A DNA stretch of 9,201 nt from positions 1 to 9,201 of the forward strand of contig CALXGU010000054.1 in the NCBI GenBank assembly GCA_944387905.1, given 5' to 3'. The translations under genes were made by a program, and so were the position numbers. The stretch comes from an uncultured Clostridia bacterium (GTDB lineage: Bacteria; Bacillota; Clostridia; Oscillospirales; QAKW01). Below are positions 1 to 7,560 of this stretch, one piece after another; position 1 is the first letter of the stretch; the number at the start of each line of letters is the position of its first letter. The notes below the pieces were generated by a model that was given only the letters and a program-made list of their open reading frames with translations, was not told the origin of the DNA and did not search any database.

Positions 1-38
1 AAGAGCGTTGCTACGATGTCCTTGCTTTTTTTAAACAT
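1..38 (-). CDS. 5' end of an unidentified gene downstream of glgB (partial), possibly glgC
   Basis: An ATG at 38-36 opens a frame that runs off the left edge, encoding MFKKSKDIVATL. It is preceded by a good SD (AAGGA, minus strand, 51-47) with 8-nt spacing, and lies 25 bp after the glgB stop, so it is very probably the next gene of the same operon. Glucose-1-phosphate adenylyltransferase (GlgC) proteins commonly start with a short Lys-rich stretch leading into the hydrophobic strand before the nucleotide-binding Gly-rich loop, and glgB-glgC order is common in Firmicute glycogen operons. The visible residues fit that but stop just before any diagnostic motif. The start is well supported by the SD. 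The identity is only a guess from context. Confidence 0.5.
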   Translation of the reverse strand, partial: MFKKSKDIVATL

Positions 39-63
39 AGGCTTTGTCCTTGATGATTTATTT

Positions 64-1956
64 TTATTTTTTCTGTCTCTGCGCAGACTTTTTATACATA
101 ACTGCACTGAACGGCGCAAGATTGAGCCTTGCACTGTATTCAAGTCCGTGAAGCGGCAGAGGATCAGCTGTAAAATAGCTTAAATGCCTGTCAAACCCTC
201 CGTACTGTGAACTGTCGCTTGACAGTATCATCCTGTATCTTCCCGGATACGGCATGCCAAGACTGTAGTCCTCCAAATGATACGCTGAAAAATTAAACAC
301 CGCTATTATTTCATTTCCGCTCGCGTCAATTCTCCTGTAAGCATACACTGAATTTCTGCTGTCGTCAGCCGATATCCAGCAAAAACCGTTATAACCGCTG
401 TCGCATTCATACAGACACTTGTCTTTTTTATATAAATGATTCAGTGCTCTTATATATTCCATGAATGCGCTGTGGGCCGGAAAATCAAGCAGCATCCAAT
501 CAAGTTCCGTCGATTCATCCCACTCTCTGAAATGGGCGAATTCATCACCCATAAATATCATTTTCTTGCCGGGATGTGTATACATATATCCCATGTATGC
601 TCTGAGGTTTGCAAATTTATCGTCATAAAATCCCGGCATCTTTTCGATAAGAGAACATTTGCCATGCACCACCTCATCATGTGACAATGGCAGAATAAAG
701 TTCTCGGAAAAAGCATAAGAGGTGGAAAAGCTCATCATATTTTGTTTGTCATGTCTGTACTCGTGCGGCGCGGACATATATTTGAGTGTATCATTCATCC
801 AGCCCATATTCCACTTGAAATCAAATCCGAGTCCACCGTTATCTACCGGTGCGGTCACAAGCGGCCACGCCGTCGATTCCTCCGCTATTGTAAAGACTCC
901 AGGTCTGTCCTTGTGCACGACGGTATTGAACAGTTTTAAAAACTCCACGGCCTCAAGATTTCCGTTGCCGCCGTATTCATTTTGCCGCCACTGTCCGTCC
1001 TGCTTGCCGTAATCAAGATACAGCATGGATGCTACCGCATCTACACGCAGACCGTCTATATGATATTTGTCAAGCCAGTAACAGGCGCTGGATATAAGAA
1101 AAGATGCGACCTCTCTTTTTGAATAATCAAAAATCCGAGTGCCCCAGTCGGGATGCTCACGCTTCAGCTCGTCTTCATATTCATAAAGGCATTTTCCGTC
1201 ATACTCGTAAAGCCCCATCTCATCTTTTGGAAAATGAGCCGGCACCCAGTCCATTATAACGCCTACGCCACGTATGTGACAGCGGTTTATGAAATTCATA
1301 AAATCAAAAGGTGTACCGTAACGCGATGTCGGCGCAAAATAGCCTGTCACCTGATATCCCCAGGATTTATCGTACGGATACTCTGTAAGCGGCATCAGTT
1401 CGATATGTGTATATCCCATCTCCAAAACATAATCAATCAGTTTATCTGCCAGAGCGGAATATGATAATTCTCGTCCAAGATCGTCATGTCTCCACGATCC
1501 GGCATGCACCTCATATATATTCATAGGGCTGTTGAATTTATCACATTTACTACGTTTTTTCATCCAGCTGGTATCGCTCCACTTGAAACCGTTTATATCA
1601 AACAGTTTTGAAGCAGTACCCGGCCGTGTCTCAAAATGATATGCATACACATCCGATTTATAGACAACTCGCCCGTCATATGTTTCAATAGCGTATTTAT
1701 AACTGTCGAAAGTGTCAAGACCTGAGATTTCAAGTTCCCAGACGCCGTTTTTGCTGACTTTTTTCATAATATAAGCATGCGTATCCCAACCGCAAAAGTC
1801 GCCCGTAACACTGACAGAAACCGCATGCGGCGCCCATACTCTGAATATCCAGCCCTCTGCTGTTTTGTGAGAACCTAAGTATTCTTCTGCTTTACAGTCA
1901 ATACTTTGCCATAGCGGCAGATCGGTTGTTATTTCATAAAATCTCAAATTTTTCAC
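64..1956 (-). CDS. glgB: 1,4-alpha-glucan (glycogen) branching enzyme, GH13
   Basis: Cytoplasmic enzyme that cuts alpha-1,4 glucan chains and re-attaches them as alpha-1,6 branches during glycogen synthesis. The 630-residue product is at the short end of the normal range for the family. An N-terminal CBM48-like beta domain (about 24-110, with the VWAPHA and GDFCGWD stretches) precedes the GH13 barrel. All four catalytic regions are present: DWVPAHF (236-242), GLRVDAV with nucleophile Asp306, IAEEST with acid/base Glu359, and LPLSHDEVVHG with His426/Asp427. The VPAHF and AEEST forms are typical of branching enzymes rather than amylases. A C-terminal beta domain follows from about 520. The start is GTG at 1956-1954, with AGGA 5 nt upstream; no ATG lies near it. 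It is the first gene of a leftward operon, divergent from the GH13 hydrolase gene, with a predicted promoter at 2017-2045. Nothing is truncated. Confidence 0.96.
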   Translation of the reverse strand: MKNLRFYEITTDLPLWQSIDCKAEEYLGSHKTAEGWIFRVWAPHAVSVSVTGDFCGWDTHAYIMKKVSKNGVWELEISGLDTFDSYKYAIETYDGRVVYKSDVYAYHFETRPGTASKLFDINGFKWSDTSWMKKRSKCDKFNSPMNIYEVHAGSWRHDDLGRELSYSALADKLIDYVLEMGYTHIELMPLTEYPYDKSWGYQVTGYFAPTSRYGTPFDFMNFINRCHIRGVGVIMDWVPAHFPKDEMGLYEYDGKCLYEYEDELKREHPDWGTRIFDYSKREVASFLISSACYWLDKYHIDGLRVDAVASMLYLDYGKQDGQWRQNEYGGNGNLEAVEFLKLFNTVVHKDRPGVFTIAEESTAWPLVTAPVDNGGLGFDFKWNMGWMNDTLKYMSAPHEYRHDKQNMMSFSTSYAFSENFILPLSHDEVVHGKCSLIEKMPGFYDDKFANLRAYMGYMYTHPGKKMIFMGDEFAHFREWDESTELDWMLLDFPAHSAFMEYIRALNHLYKKDKCLYECDSGYNGFCWISADDSRNSVYAYRRIDASGNEIIAVFNFSAYHLEDYSLGMPYPGRYRMILSSDSSQYGGFDRHLSYFTADPLPLHGLEYSARLNLAPFSAVMYKKSAQRQKK

Positions 1957-1995
1957 TTCTTTCCTAAAAAAGCCTTTGATTTTTGTATTTTTTTA

Positions 1996-2024
1996 TTTAC
2001 TTCTACTAATATTTTTATTATACT
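1996..2024 (+). promoter_or_regulatory. Predicted sigma-A promoter for the GH13 hydrolase-lipid kinase operon
   Basis: TTTACT (1996-2001) and TATACT (2019-2024) are separated by 17 bp, each resembling a vegetative -35/-10 hexamer at 4/6 and 5/6. Transcription would begin near 2031 and give a leader of about 80 nt. A perfect TATAAT also occurs at 2030-2035 but lacks a recognisable -35 at 16-18 bp. The region is very A/T-rich, so -10-like hexamers are expected by chance and the exact choice is uncertain. Confidence 0.4.
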
Positions 2025-2045
2025 ATAACTATAATATTTTCGCAA
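2017..2045 (-). promoter_or_regulatory. Predicted sigma-A promoter for glgB
   Basis: Read on the minus strand, TTGCGA (2045-2040) and a perfect TATAAT (2022-2017) are separated by exactly 17 bp. The start site would be near 2010, giving a glgB leader of about 55 nt, which is too short for most riboswitches. Its -10 overlaps the predicted -10 of the rightward promoter by four bases (2019-2022). Confidence 0.55.
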
Positions 2046-2087
2046 TAAAAATTTTAATAAATTTTGCCGCTAATTCCAAAAATAAAC

Positions 2088-2092
2088 AGGAG
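2088..2092 (+). promoter_or_regulatory. Ribosome binding site of the GH13 hydrolase gene with unusually long spacing
   Basis: AGGAG is the only clear SD upstream of the gene, but it lies 19 nt before the first in-frame ATG (2112). Nothing between looks like a second SD. In-frame codons at the usual distance are ATA (2097) and CTT (2100), neither a normal start. The upstream TTG at 2064 has no SD in front of it. ATG 2112 is therefore preferred, with reservation. Confidence 0.45.
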
Positions 2093-2111
2093 CTCTATAC
2101 TTAAAACAAGC

Positions 2112-3926
2112 ATGATTAAATTTGACTGTTACGATAAAAAACACAAATCCGAATACGGTGCAATACGCTGCGCGCATCCGGTCAGATTTTCTGTTCACGC
2201 AAATGTAAGCCTTGAAACAGAACATATAAATATGATAGTCAGAAGCAAAGAGCTTACCCGCACCTTCAGACTGGATAAATATGAAACAGATGACGACTGG
2301 GATATTTTCAGCGGATATATAACTCTTGATAATCCGGGATTTTACAGATATAGGTTTGAGCTTGTAAAAGCCAACGGGATAATGTATTTTGCCGGCACAA
2401 AAGACGGTCATACCGCCGTGATTGGCGACTGGCTGCCGGAATGGAAAGTCTATGCCTACAATGGCGATTTTACCACCCCTGACCTGCCCGGCTGCGTGAT
2501 GTATCAAATCTTTCCGGACAGATTTTACAGACCTGATGACTTTTCTCCGCTCCAAGCGAAAAACGAGCGCATAATACACGGAAGCTGGAACGAAAAGCCG
2601 TATTGCTGTTATGATTATGCCGGATTTAAGTGCAACGACTTTTTTTGCGGAAGCTTATCGGGGATACAACAAAAACTGGAATATATAAAAGCTCTCGGTG
2701 TAACCCACATTTATCTCAATCCGATATTCGAAAGCGCTGAAAATCACCGCTATTCTACGTCCGACTATATGAATATCGATCCTTATCTGGGCGATAACTC
2801 TGATTTTATAAGTTTATGCAGGAGAGCACGCGAGTATGACATAAAAATAATTCTTGACGGAGTTTTTTCGCATACGGGCGATGACAGCATTTATTTTAAT
2901 AAATATAATCATTATGATTCGGTAGGTGCATATAACGATAAAAGTTCAAAATATTTTAGCTGGTATAATTTTTCACGGTACCCGGACGATTATGACTGCT
3001 GGTGGGGCTTTAAAACACTGCCAAACGTAAACGAAAAAAACAAAGATTATATGGATTTTATAACCTCAGAAAACGGTGTGCTGAGACACTGGATGAAGCT
3101 TGGCGCATGCGGCTGGAGGCTCGACGTCGCAGATGAGCTGCCGGATGAGTTTCTCGAAGCTGTAAGAAAAGCTGTCAAGACAGAAAATCCCGACGCCCTG
3201 ATTATCGGAGAAGTATGGGAAAACGCCGTCACAAAATGCAGCTATGGAGCACAGCGCAAATTCCTTGAAGGCAATCAGTGCGATTCCGTTATGAATTATC
3301 CGTTTGCAAACGCTGTCTGTGAATTTTTAAAAACAAAAAATGCTGAAAAATTCTATGATTCGGTCATGGAAATAATCAATGACTATCCTGCGCCTGCCGT
3401 CAGATGGCTGATGAATATGCTGTCCTCTCACGACACCGCCCGTATCATCAACAGACTGGCTCTTGACAGCATGCCCGACAGAAGCTGCCAGTCATCCGCT
3501 CAGCTGTCTGAGCAGCAGAGAGAACATGGCATAGAGCTTATGAAAATAGCTGTGTTTTTACAGTTCACTCTGCCCGGTATCCCATGCATTTTTTACGGTG
3601 ACGAGGCAGGACTTGACGGGTTTGAAGACCCGTTCTGCCGTGCCGCATTTCCGTGGGACAATATAGAAAAAACATTGTTGAATTTACATCGCCGACTTGG
3701 TATAATCAGAAATGAATACAAAGAGGATTTCCTTAAAGATATTGAATTTTTATGTCATAGCTCGAATATTATAAGCTATATGCGCGGAAAGCTTAAAATT
3801 ATAATAAACCTTTCTGATACTGATTATTCGATGGAGGATTTTACTCCTCTTGTCTGTCATAACTGCGAAAACGGATTTATTAAAAGCGGCGGCGCCGCGA
3901 TTTTAAGGAGAACGGAAAATGAATAA
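2112..3926 (+). CDS. Intracellular GH13 glucan hydrolase, neopullulanase/cyclomaltodextrinase-like
   Basis: Predicted to hydrolyse alpha-1,4 (possibly also alpha-1,6) links in maltodextrins, cyclodextrins or pullulan fragments. The 604-residue protein has an N-terminal beta domain (about 1-115) of the CDase N-domain kind, then the GH13 barrel. Visible are MYQIFPDRFY (130-139), YLNPIFESAENHRYSTSDY (201-219), DGVFSHTG (249-256), GWRLDVAD with nucleophile Asp338, IIGEVWE with acid/base Glu367, SSHDT with His440/Asp441, and YGDEAGLDG (495-503). The NPIFES...H.Y.T.DY block and the Glu-Val-Trp after the acid/base residue are typical of the CDase/neopullulanase/maltogenic amylase group. No signal peptide is present, so it should act in the cytoplasm, fitting turnover of glycogen or imported maltodextrin. 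Exact specificity cannot be read from sequence. It is divergent from glgB and overlaps the following lipid kinase gene by 8 bp. ATG 2112 is preferred over a TTG at 2064 that would add 16 residues without any SD. Confidence 0.88.
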   Translation: MIKFDCYDKKHKSEYGAIRCAHPVRFSVHANVSLETEHINMIVRSKELTRTFRLDKYETDDDWDIFSGYITLDNPGFYRYRFELVKANGIMYFAGTKDGHTAVIGDWLPEWKVYAYNGDFTTPDLPGCVMYQIFPDRFYRPDDFSPLQAKNERIIHGSWNEKPYCCYDYAGFKCNDFFCGSLSGIQQKLEYIKALGVTHIYLNPIFESAENHRYSTSDYMNIDPYLGDNSDFISLCRRAREYDIKIILDGVFSHTGDDSIYFNKYNHYDSVGAYNDKSSKYFSWYNFSRYPDDYDCWWGFKTLPNVNEKNKDYMDFITSENGVLRHWMKLGACGWRLDVADELPDEFLEAVRKAVKTENPDALIIGEVWENAVTKCSYGAQRKFLEGNQCDSVMNYPFANAVCEFLKTKNAEKFYDSVMEIINDYPAPAVRWLMNMLSSHDTARIINRLALDSMPDRSCQSSAQLSEQQREHGIELMKIAVFLQFTLPGIPCIFYGDEAGLDGFEDPFCRAAFPWDNIEKTLLNLHRRLGIIRNEYKEDFLKDIEFLCHSSNIISYMRGKLKIIINLSDTDYSMEDFTPLVCHNCENGFIKSGGAAILRRTENE

Positions 3927-4800
3927 GATACTTTTGATTTATAATCCCAATGCCGGCAAAAAAAATATTGCTGTGCATCTGGATAAAATAATAGATATTT
4001 TTGCTTCTGAAAACAAACTTGTCACTCTGTTCAGAATAGGAGATAACAACAATATCGACCTTGCAGATATTATAAAGAACGGAGTTTTTGACGGCGTTGT
4101 TGTCTGCGGCGGCGACGGAAGCGTAAACTCAGTAGCAAAAATAATTCTCGACATCGGCGCAAATATCCCTCTGGGTATAATCCCCAACGGGACCTGCAAT
4201 GACTTTTCACGCTCGCTGGGCATGCCAAACGATATACTGCGCTGCGCCAGACTTATCGCACAGGGAAATATCACTGAGACCGACATAGGATTTATCAAAG
4301 GCAAGGATTCGATATTTGTAAACGAGCTTGCAGGCGGCGTGCTCGTCTCCGCGTCGTTTTCTACTGACCAGAACATGAAAAAACTGTTCGGTCCGCTCGC
4401 ATATTATATGACCGGCATAGGCCAACTTGCAAATATCAAGCCTTTTGAATTAACTATAGAGACACCGGAAAAAACATATACAGAACAGGCGCTTGTATTT
4501 GTTGTACTTAACGGAACAGATATTTCCGGATTTTCAAATGTTATAAAAGAAGCTTTGATGCAGGACGGTGAAATGGATATACTTATTTTTAAAAATACTA
4601 ACCCGCTGGAAATAACCGATACTCTTTTCAAGTTCGTTACGGGCGGCAATTTCAGAGACGAAAACGTGGTCAGAATAAGAACTCACAGCTGTAAGATATT
4701 CTGTAAATCAGATATAACGACAACGGTCGACGGAGAAAGAGGTCCCGATTTGCCGCTGGAGCTTGAAATGAAGCAAAAAGCTTTAAAAATATACTATTAA
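3919..4800 (+). CDS. Diacylglycerol-kinase-family lipid kinase (DagK/YegS/BmrU type)
   Basis: Cytoplasmic or membrane-peripheral kinase expected to phosphorylate a lipid such as diacylglycerol with ATP, recycling it to phosphatidic acid for phospholipid and lipoteichoic acid turnover. The 293-residue length is normal for the family. The N-terminal nucleotide-binding domain shows IYNPNAGKK (7-15), the hallmark GGDGS loop (64-68; many members have GGDGT) and GIIPNGTCNDFSR (86-98). A C-terminal beta-sandwich domain ends with the conserved VDGE (270-273). The start ATG overlaps the end of the GH13 gene by 8 bp, with AAGGAG (3905-3910) 8 nt upstream, so the two genes are co-transcribed and possibly translationally coupled. 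The lipid substrate is not determinable: family members include true DagB-like kinases and relatives acting on other lipids. The gene is followed after 4 nt by a strong terminator. Confidence 0.9.
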   Translation: MNKILLIYNPNAGKKNIAVHLDKIIDIFASENKLVTLFRIGDNNNIDLADIIKNGVFDGVVVCGGDGSVNSVAKIILDIGANIPLGIIPNGTCNDFSRSLGMPNDILRCARLIAQGNITETDIGFIKGKDSIFVNELAGGVLVSASFSTDQNMKKLFGPLAYYMTGIGQLANIKPFELTIETPEKTYTEQALVFVVLNGTDISGFSNVIKEALMQDGEMDILIFKNTNPLEITDTLFKFVTGGNFRDENVVRIRTHSCKIFCKSDITTTVDGERGPDLPLELEMKQKALKIYY

Positions 4801-4804
4801 CAAT

Positions 4805-4834
4805 AAAAACCGTACGCTTTCGCGTACGGTTTTT
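4805..4834. terminator. Bidirectional intrinsic terminator between convergent operons
   Basis: A perfect 13-bp stem (4805-4817 with 4822-4834) encloses a 4-nt loop. The eight-pair C/G-rich core CCGTACGC/GCGTACGG is flanked by five A's on one side and five T's on the other, so it works in both directions. It ends the GH13-lipid kinase transcript on the plus strand and the ABC-cca transcript on the minus strand. On the minus strand the loop reads GAAA closed by C-G, a stable GNRA tetraloop, and the stem begins inside the cca stop codon. Confidence 0.93.
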
Positions 4835-6107
4835 AAATATATTCCGTCAAATATTTTATTATGCTGTCACGGTCGTTGTCAAGGCGCTGTTCTATGACCG
4901 CCTCAAGTACTTTACCAAGCATAACTCCTATTCTTTCATTGCAAAAACCCATGACCTTGAGATCGTTGCCGTTTATTTCAAGCTGGCTTGTATTATATGT
5001 CTCATTTTTTTTCATTATATCGGCAACATAGTCCAAATTTTTTCTGATGAGTTGACAACGGCATGTGTCGTTTAATGCACTGCAAAACGCAAGGCGCAAT
5101 TCAAGCAAGGAAATATAAAACTGCGCGCCCAGTAATGACATCTGTTTTTTTACCGCTATCCTGCTGTCAGGCAAATCGTTATTGAAGTTTTCCGAAAGCC
5201 GGCGTATATTTTGCACTGTTCTGGATTTCAGTCTCAGGCCGGTCATCATTTTATCGGCGGCAGCTTCGTTCACTTCTCCTGCACCGTCGGTATCGGTTTT
5301 TAAGCAATTAATGATGATGAATGCCGCCGTACGTATATCCGGATCATGAGGCAGCAAATCGATCGCATGCCAAAGACGCTCACAATTTTTACAGTCAGAG
5401 CCTCTATTTGGACTGCCGGCGGCAAACATGATTATTCGGCTGTATTCCCTTATAATACGTCCGGCAGCATGTCCGCATATAAGCTTTATAAGTTCATCTG
5501 TAACGCGTTCTCTTGCGATATTCAGCAAAAGCGTATACTTTTCAAGCATGGACCTGCGCGTATTTTGCTCGATTTCAAAATCCAGTACGGAAGCAAATCT
5601 GAGCGCCCGCAGTATCCGCAGTGAGTCCTCGGTAAAACGTGTATCGGCATCGCCCACGGCACGTATGGTTTTTGTCTCTATATCGTCGATGCCGCCAAAA
5701 ACATCAATAAGACCTGCCGACGGATTGTACGCCATAGCATTTACGGTAAAATCCCTTCGTGCCAAATCTGTATATATATCCGTCACAAAGCTTACGCTGT
5801 CAGGCCGCCTGTTGTCTGAATACCTGCCGTCTGATCGAAAAGTCGTTATTTCATACGCTTTTCCGCCCGTAACTGCCGTTACAGTACCGTGGATCATACC
5901 GGTTTCTACACACTTTATATTATTTTGCTCCAATACTTTTTTTGTGATATCCGGAGTGCATGAAACCGCAAGATCAATATCCGAAACAGGTCTGCCGATA
6001 CAGCTGTCGCGTACACAGCCGCCTACCGCATAGGCAGATATGCCGACGCTTTCAAACAATGATATGAGCATCTTTGAGACACTGTCAAGCTTTATTTCAA
6101 AATTCAT
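4833..6107 (-). CDS. cca: CCA-adding tRNA nucleotidyltransferase
   Basis: Adds or repairs the 3'-CCA end of tRNAs from CTP and ATP, in the cytoplasm. The 424-residue product carries the class II nucleotidyltransferase signature: AVGGCVRD (27-34), the metal-binding DID (43-45), RRDFTVNAMAYN (117-128) and the template-like EDSLRILRALRF (160-171) that selects C and A bases. The C-terminal half has the alpha-helical body and tail (INGNDLKVMG near 375-385) but no obvious His-Asp dyad: where HD-containing relatives have LLHD, this has IINC, as in the Bacillus type. ATG 6107 was chosen because it overlaps the upstream ABC ATPase stop by 11 bp, as in coupled genes. An in-frame ATG at 6143 would add 12 residues and deepen the overlap to 47 bp. 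No strong SD precedes either start, consistent with translational coupling. Poly(A) polymerase is a less likely alternative given the motif pattern. Confidence 0.93.
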   Translation of the reverse strand: MNFEIKLDSVSKMLISLFESVGISAYAVGGCVRDSCIGRPVSDIDLAVSCTPDITKKVLEQNNIKCVETGMIHGTVTAVTGGKAYEITTFRSDGRYSDNRRPDSVSFVTDIYTDLARRDFTVNAMAYNPSAGLIDVFGGIDDIETKTIRAVGDADTRFTEDSLRILRALRFASVLDFEIEQNTRRSMLEKYTLLLNIARERVTDELIKLICGHAAGRIIREYSRIIMFAAGSPNRGSDCKNCERLWHAIDLLPHDPDIRTAAFIIINCLKTDTDGAGEVNEAAADKMMTGLRLKSRTVQNIRRLSENFNNDLPDSRIAVKKQMSLLGAQFYISLLELRLAFCSALNDTCRCQLIRKNLDYVADIMKKNETYNTSQLEINGNDLKVMGFCNERIGVMLGKVLEAVIEQRLDNDRDSIIKYLTEYI

Positions 6108-6885
6108 AGTTGCTTTTCTGCAAAAATGCGCGTGTTTTTTCACTCTGCGCGTCTGAAAAGATCTGCTGCGGAGTGCCGATTTCTTCTATTATACCGTCAG
6201 ACATATATATAACCCTGTCCGCAACATTTTTCGCAAATTCCATTTCATGTGTTACAACTATCATGGTACGTCCGGCGTCTCTGAGCGATTTGATCGCCTT
6301 GAGCACCTCGCCGGTAAGTTCCGGATCAAGCGCAGAGGTCGGCTCGTCAAAGCAGAGTATCTGCGGCTTCATGGCAAGCGCACGCGCGATCGCCACTCGC
6401 TGCTGCTGCCCGCCCGAAAGCTCACAGGGATAGGATCCCGCTTTTTCCGAAAGGCCTACTGTTTTCAACAGCTCGTATGCCTCTTCCTTTATCTGTCCGC
6501 GTATATTTTTCTTCTCAGCGTCAGGCATTTTTCGTTTTATCTGCATAAGCTCGGGTGCCAGCGTTATATTTTTCAGCACATCATACTGCGGAAAAAGATT
6601 GAAAGACTGGAATACCATTCCGAAATTCAGCCTGCTTTTTCGGATATAGTTATCGCTGTACTGGTCTCTTTTTTCTGCGTTATAAATTTCTGTGCCGTTT
6701 ACTGTTATTGAGCCCGTATCACATTTTTCCAAAAAGTTTATACACCGCAAAAGCGTCGTTTTACCGCTGCCTGAGGATCCGATTATCGCTATGACTTCGC
6801 CCTTTTCCATCTCGAAACTGATTCCGCGAAGCACCTTTGTGTCACCGAAGTTTTTTGTTATATTTTTTATTTCAAGACATGTCAT
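6097..6885 (-). CDS. ABC transporter ATP-binding protein, polar amino acid (GlnQ) family
   Basis: ATPase subunit that powers an amino acid importer at the inner face of the membrane. The 262-residue protein has every motif of an active ABC ATPase: Walker A GSSGSGKTT (36-44), Q-loop FQSFNLFP with Gln93, signature LSGGQQQR (156-163), Walker B ILCFDEPTSALDP (176-188) and the H-loop VVTHEM with His203. LRCINFLE after Walker A and FDEPTSALDPEL are characteristic of the GlnQ/HisP/ArtP group. It is slightly longer than the usual 240-250 residues because of a Lys-rich insertion near 115-132. It starts 3 bp after the permease gene stop, with AGAGG inside the permease's last codons serving as SD at 7-nt spacing. 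The substrate cannot be read from the ATPase. Confidence 0.95.
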   Translation of the reverse strand: MTCLEIKNITKNFGDTKVLRGISFEMEKGEVIAIIGSSGSGKTTLLRCINFLEKCDTGSITVNGTEIYNAEKRDQYSDNYIRKSRLNFGMVFQSFNLFPQYDVLKNITLAPELMQIKRKMPDAEKKNIRGQIKEEAYELLKTVGLSEKAGSYPCELSGGQQQRVAIARALAMKPQILCFDEPTSALDPELTGEVLKAIKSLRDAGRTMIVVTHEMEFAKNVADRVIYMSDGIIEEIGTPQQIFSDAQSEKTRAFLQKSNYEF

Positions 6886-6888
6886 GAC

Positions 6889-7554
6889 TCAACCTCTGTA
6901 ATAATCAAGTTTTTTCTCGATATATCCGAATACAACAGTCAAAAGCCCGTTGAACAGCAGATAGTAAATGCCTGTGAAAAACAGCGGCCATATAGCTCCG
7001 GAACTCTTTATAAACGACTGTCCGGCCCATATGATCTCATACACGAGTATGATTCTTGCAAGCGACGTGTCTTTTACAAGCGTTATTATCTCATTTGACA
7101 TAGGAGGTATTATCCGCTTTACGACCTGCATCAGTATAACTTTAAAAAATACCTGTGACTTTGTCATGCCAAGGACCTGTCCGGCCTCATACTGCCCGCG
7201 CGGTATGCTTTCTATTCCCCCGCGGTATATCTCGGAAAAATAGCATGCGTAATTTATTATGAACGCAACACATACCGCTACATTTCTGCCTATATCTCCG
7301 GTGCCCCAGATGTTGAACTGGGTCCCGAAAATTTTGCCCGGTCCGTAAAAAATTATCAGCAGCTGAAGCATGAGCGGCGTACCGCGCACCACCCAGACTA
7401 TCGTTTTTACAAACCATTTTACAGGTCTGAACCGGCTCATTGAACCAAAGGCTATTATAAGCCCCAGCGGCAGCGCGCCTAACAACGTCAGAAAAAATAT
7501 CTCGAGCGTTTTCAAAAATCCCTCGTTAAGGGACATTATTACTGTCTGAAACAT
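6889..7554 (-). CDS. ABC transporter permease, polar amino acid (GlnP/HisMQ) family
   Basis: Integral membrane subunit of the amino acid importer, probably acting as a homodimer since only one permease gene is present. The 221-residue protein shows about five hydrophobic segments (roughly 14-38, 50-70, 92-110, 147-175 and 186-212). It carries the family's RGTPLMLQL (57-65), the cytoplasmic EAA loop EAGQVLGMTKSQ (123-134), which docks on the ATPase, and KDTSLA (161-166). The start at ATG 7554 is fixed by GAGG (minus strand, 7564-7561) 6 nt upstream. A TTG at 7566 in the same frame overlaps that SD and is rejected. It lies between the binding-protein gene, from which a stem-loop separates it, and the ATPase gene. 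Confidence 0.93.
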   Translation of the reverse strand: MFQTVIMSLNEGFLKTLEIFFLTLLGALPLGLIIAFGSMSRFRPVKWFVKTIVWVVRGTPLMLQLLIIFYGPGKIFGTQFNIWGTGDIGRNVAVCVAFIINYACYFSEIYRGGIESIPRGQYEAGQVLGMTKSQVFFKVILMQVVKRIIPPMSNEIITLVKDTSLARIILVYEIIWAGQSFIKSSGAIWPLFFTGIYYLLFNGLLTVVFGYIEKKLDYYRG

Positions 7555-7560
7555 CCGTTT

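Noticed and set aside
436..1464. Several open frames of 65-103 codons on the plus strand inside glgB
   Set aside because: They lie antisense to a complete, motif-intact glgB, have no recognisable domains or SD sites, and show the composition of reverse-complemented coding sequence.
1966..1995. Possible attenuator in the glgB leader (AAAG/CTTT-rich stretch)
   Set aside because: Only a few weak A-T pairs can form, there is no stable G+C stem, and the tract is simply A/T-rich leader sequence.
2070..2579. 169-codon minus-strand open frame inside the GH13 hydrolase gene
   Set aside because: It is antisense to a well-supported GH13 gene and shows no family motif. The promoter region it would run into belongs to glgB.
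5428..6033. 201-codon plus-strand open frame opposite cca
   Set aside because: The opposite strand encodes the full conserved nucleotidyltransferase domain. The plus-strand product is low-complexity and Ser-rich with no recognisable motif, a typical shadow.
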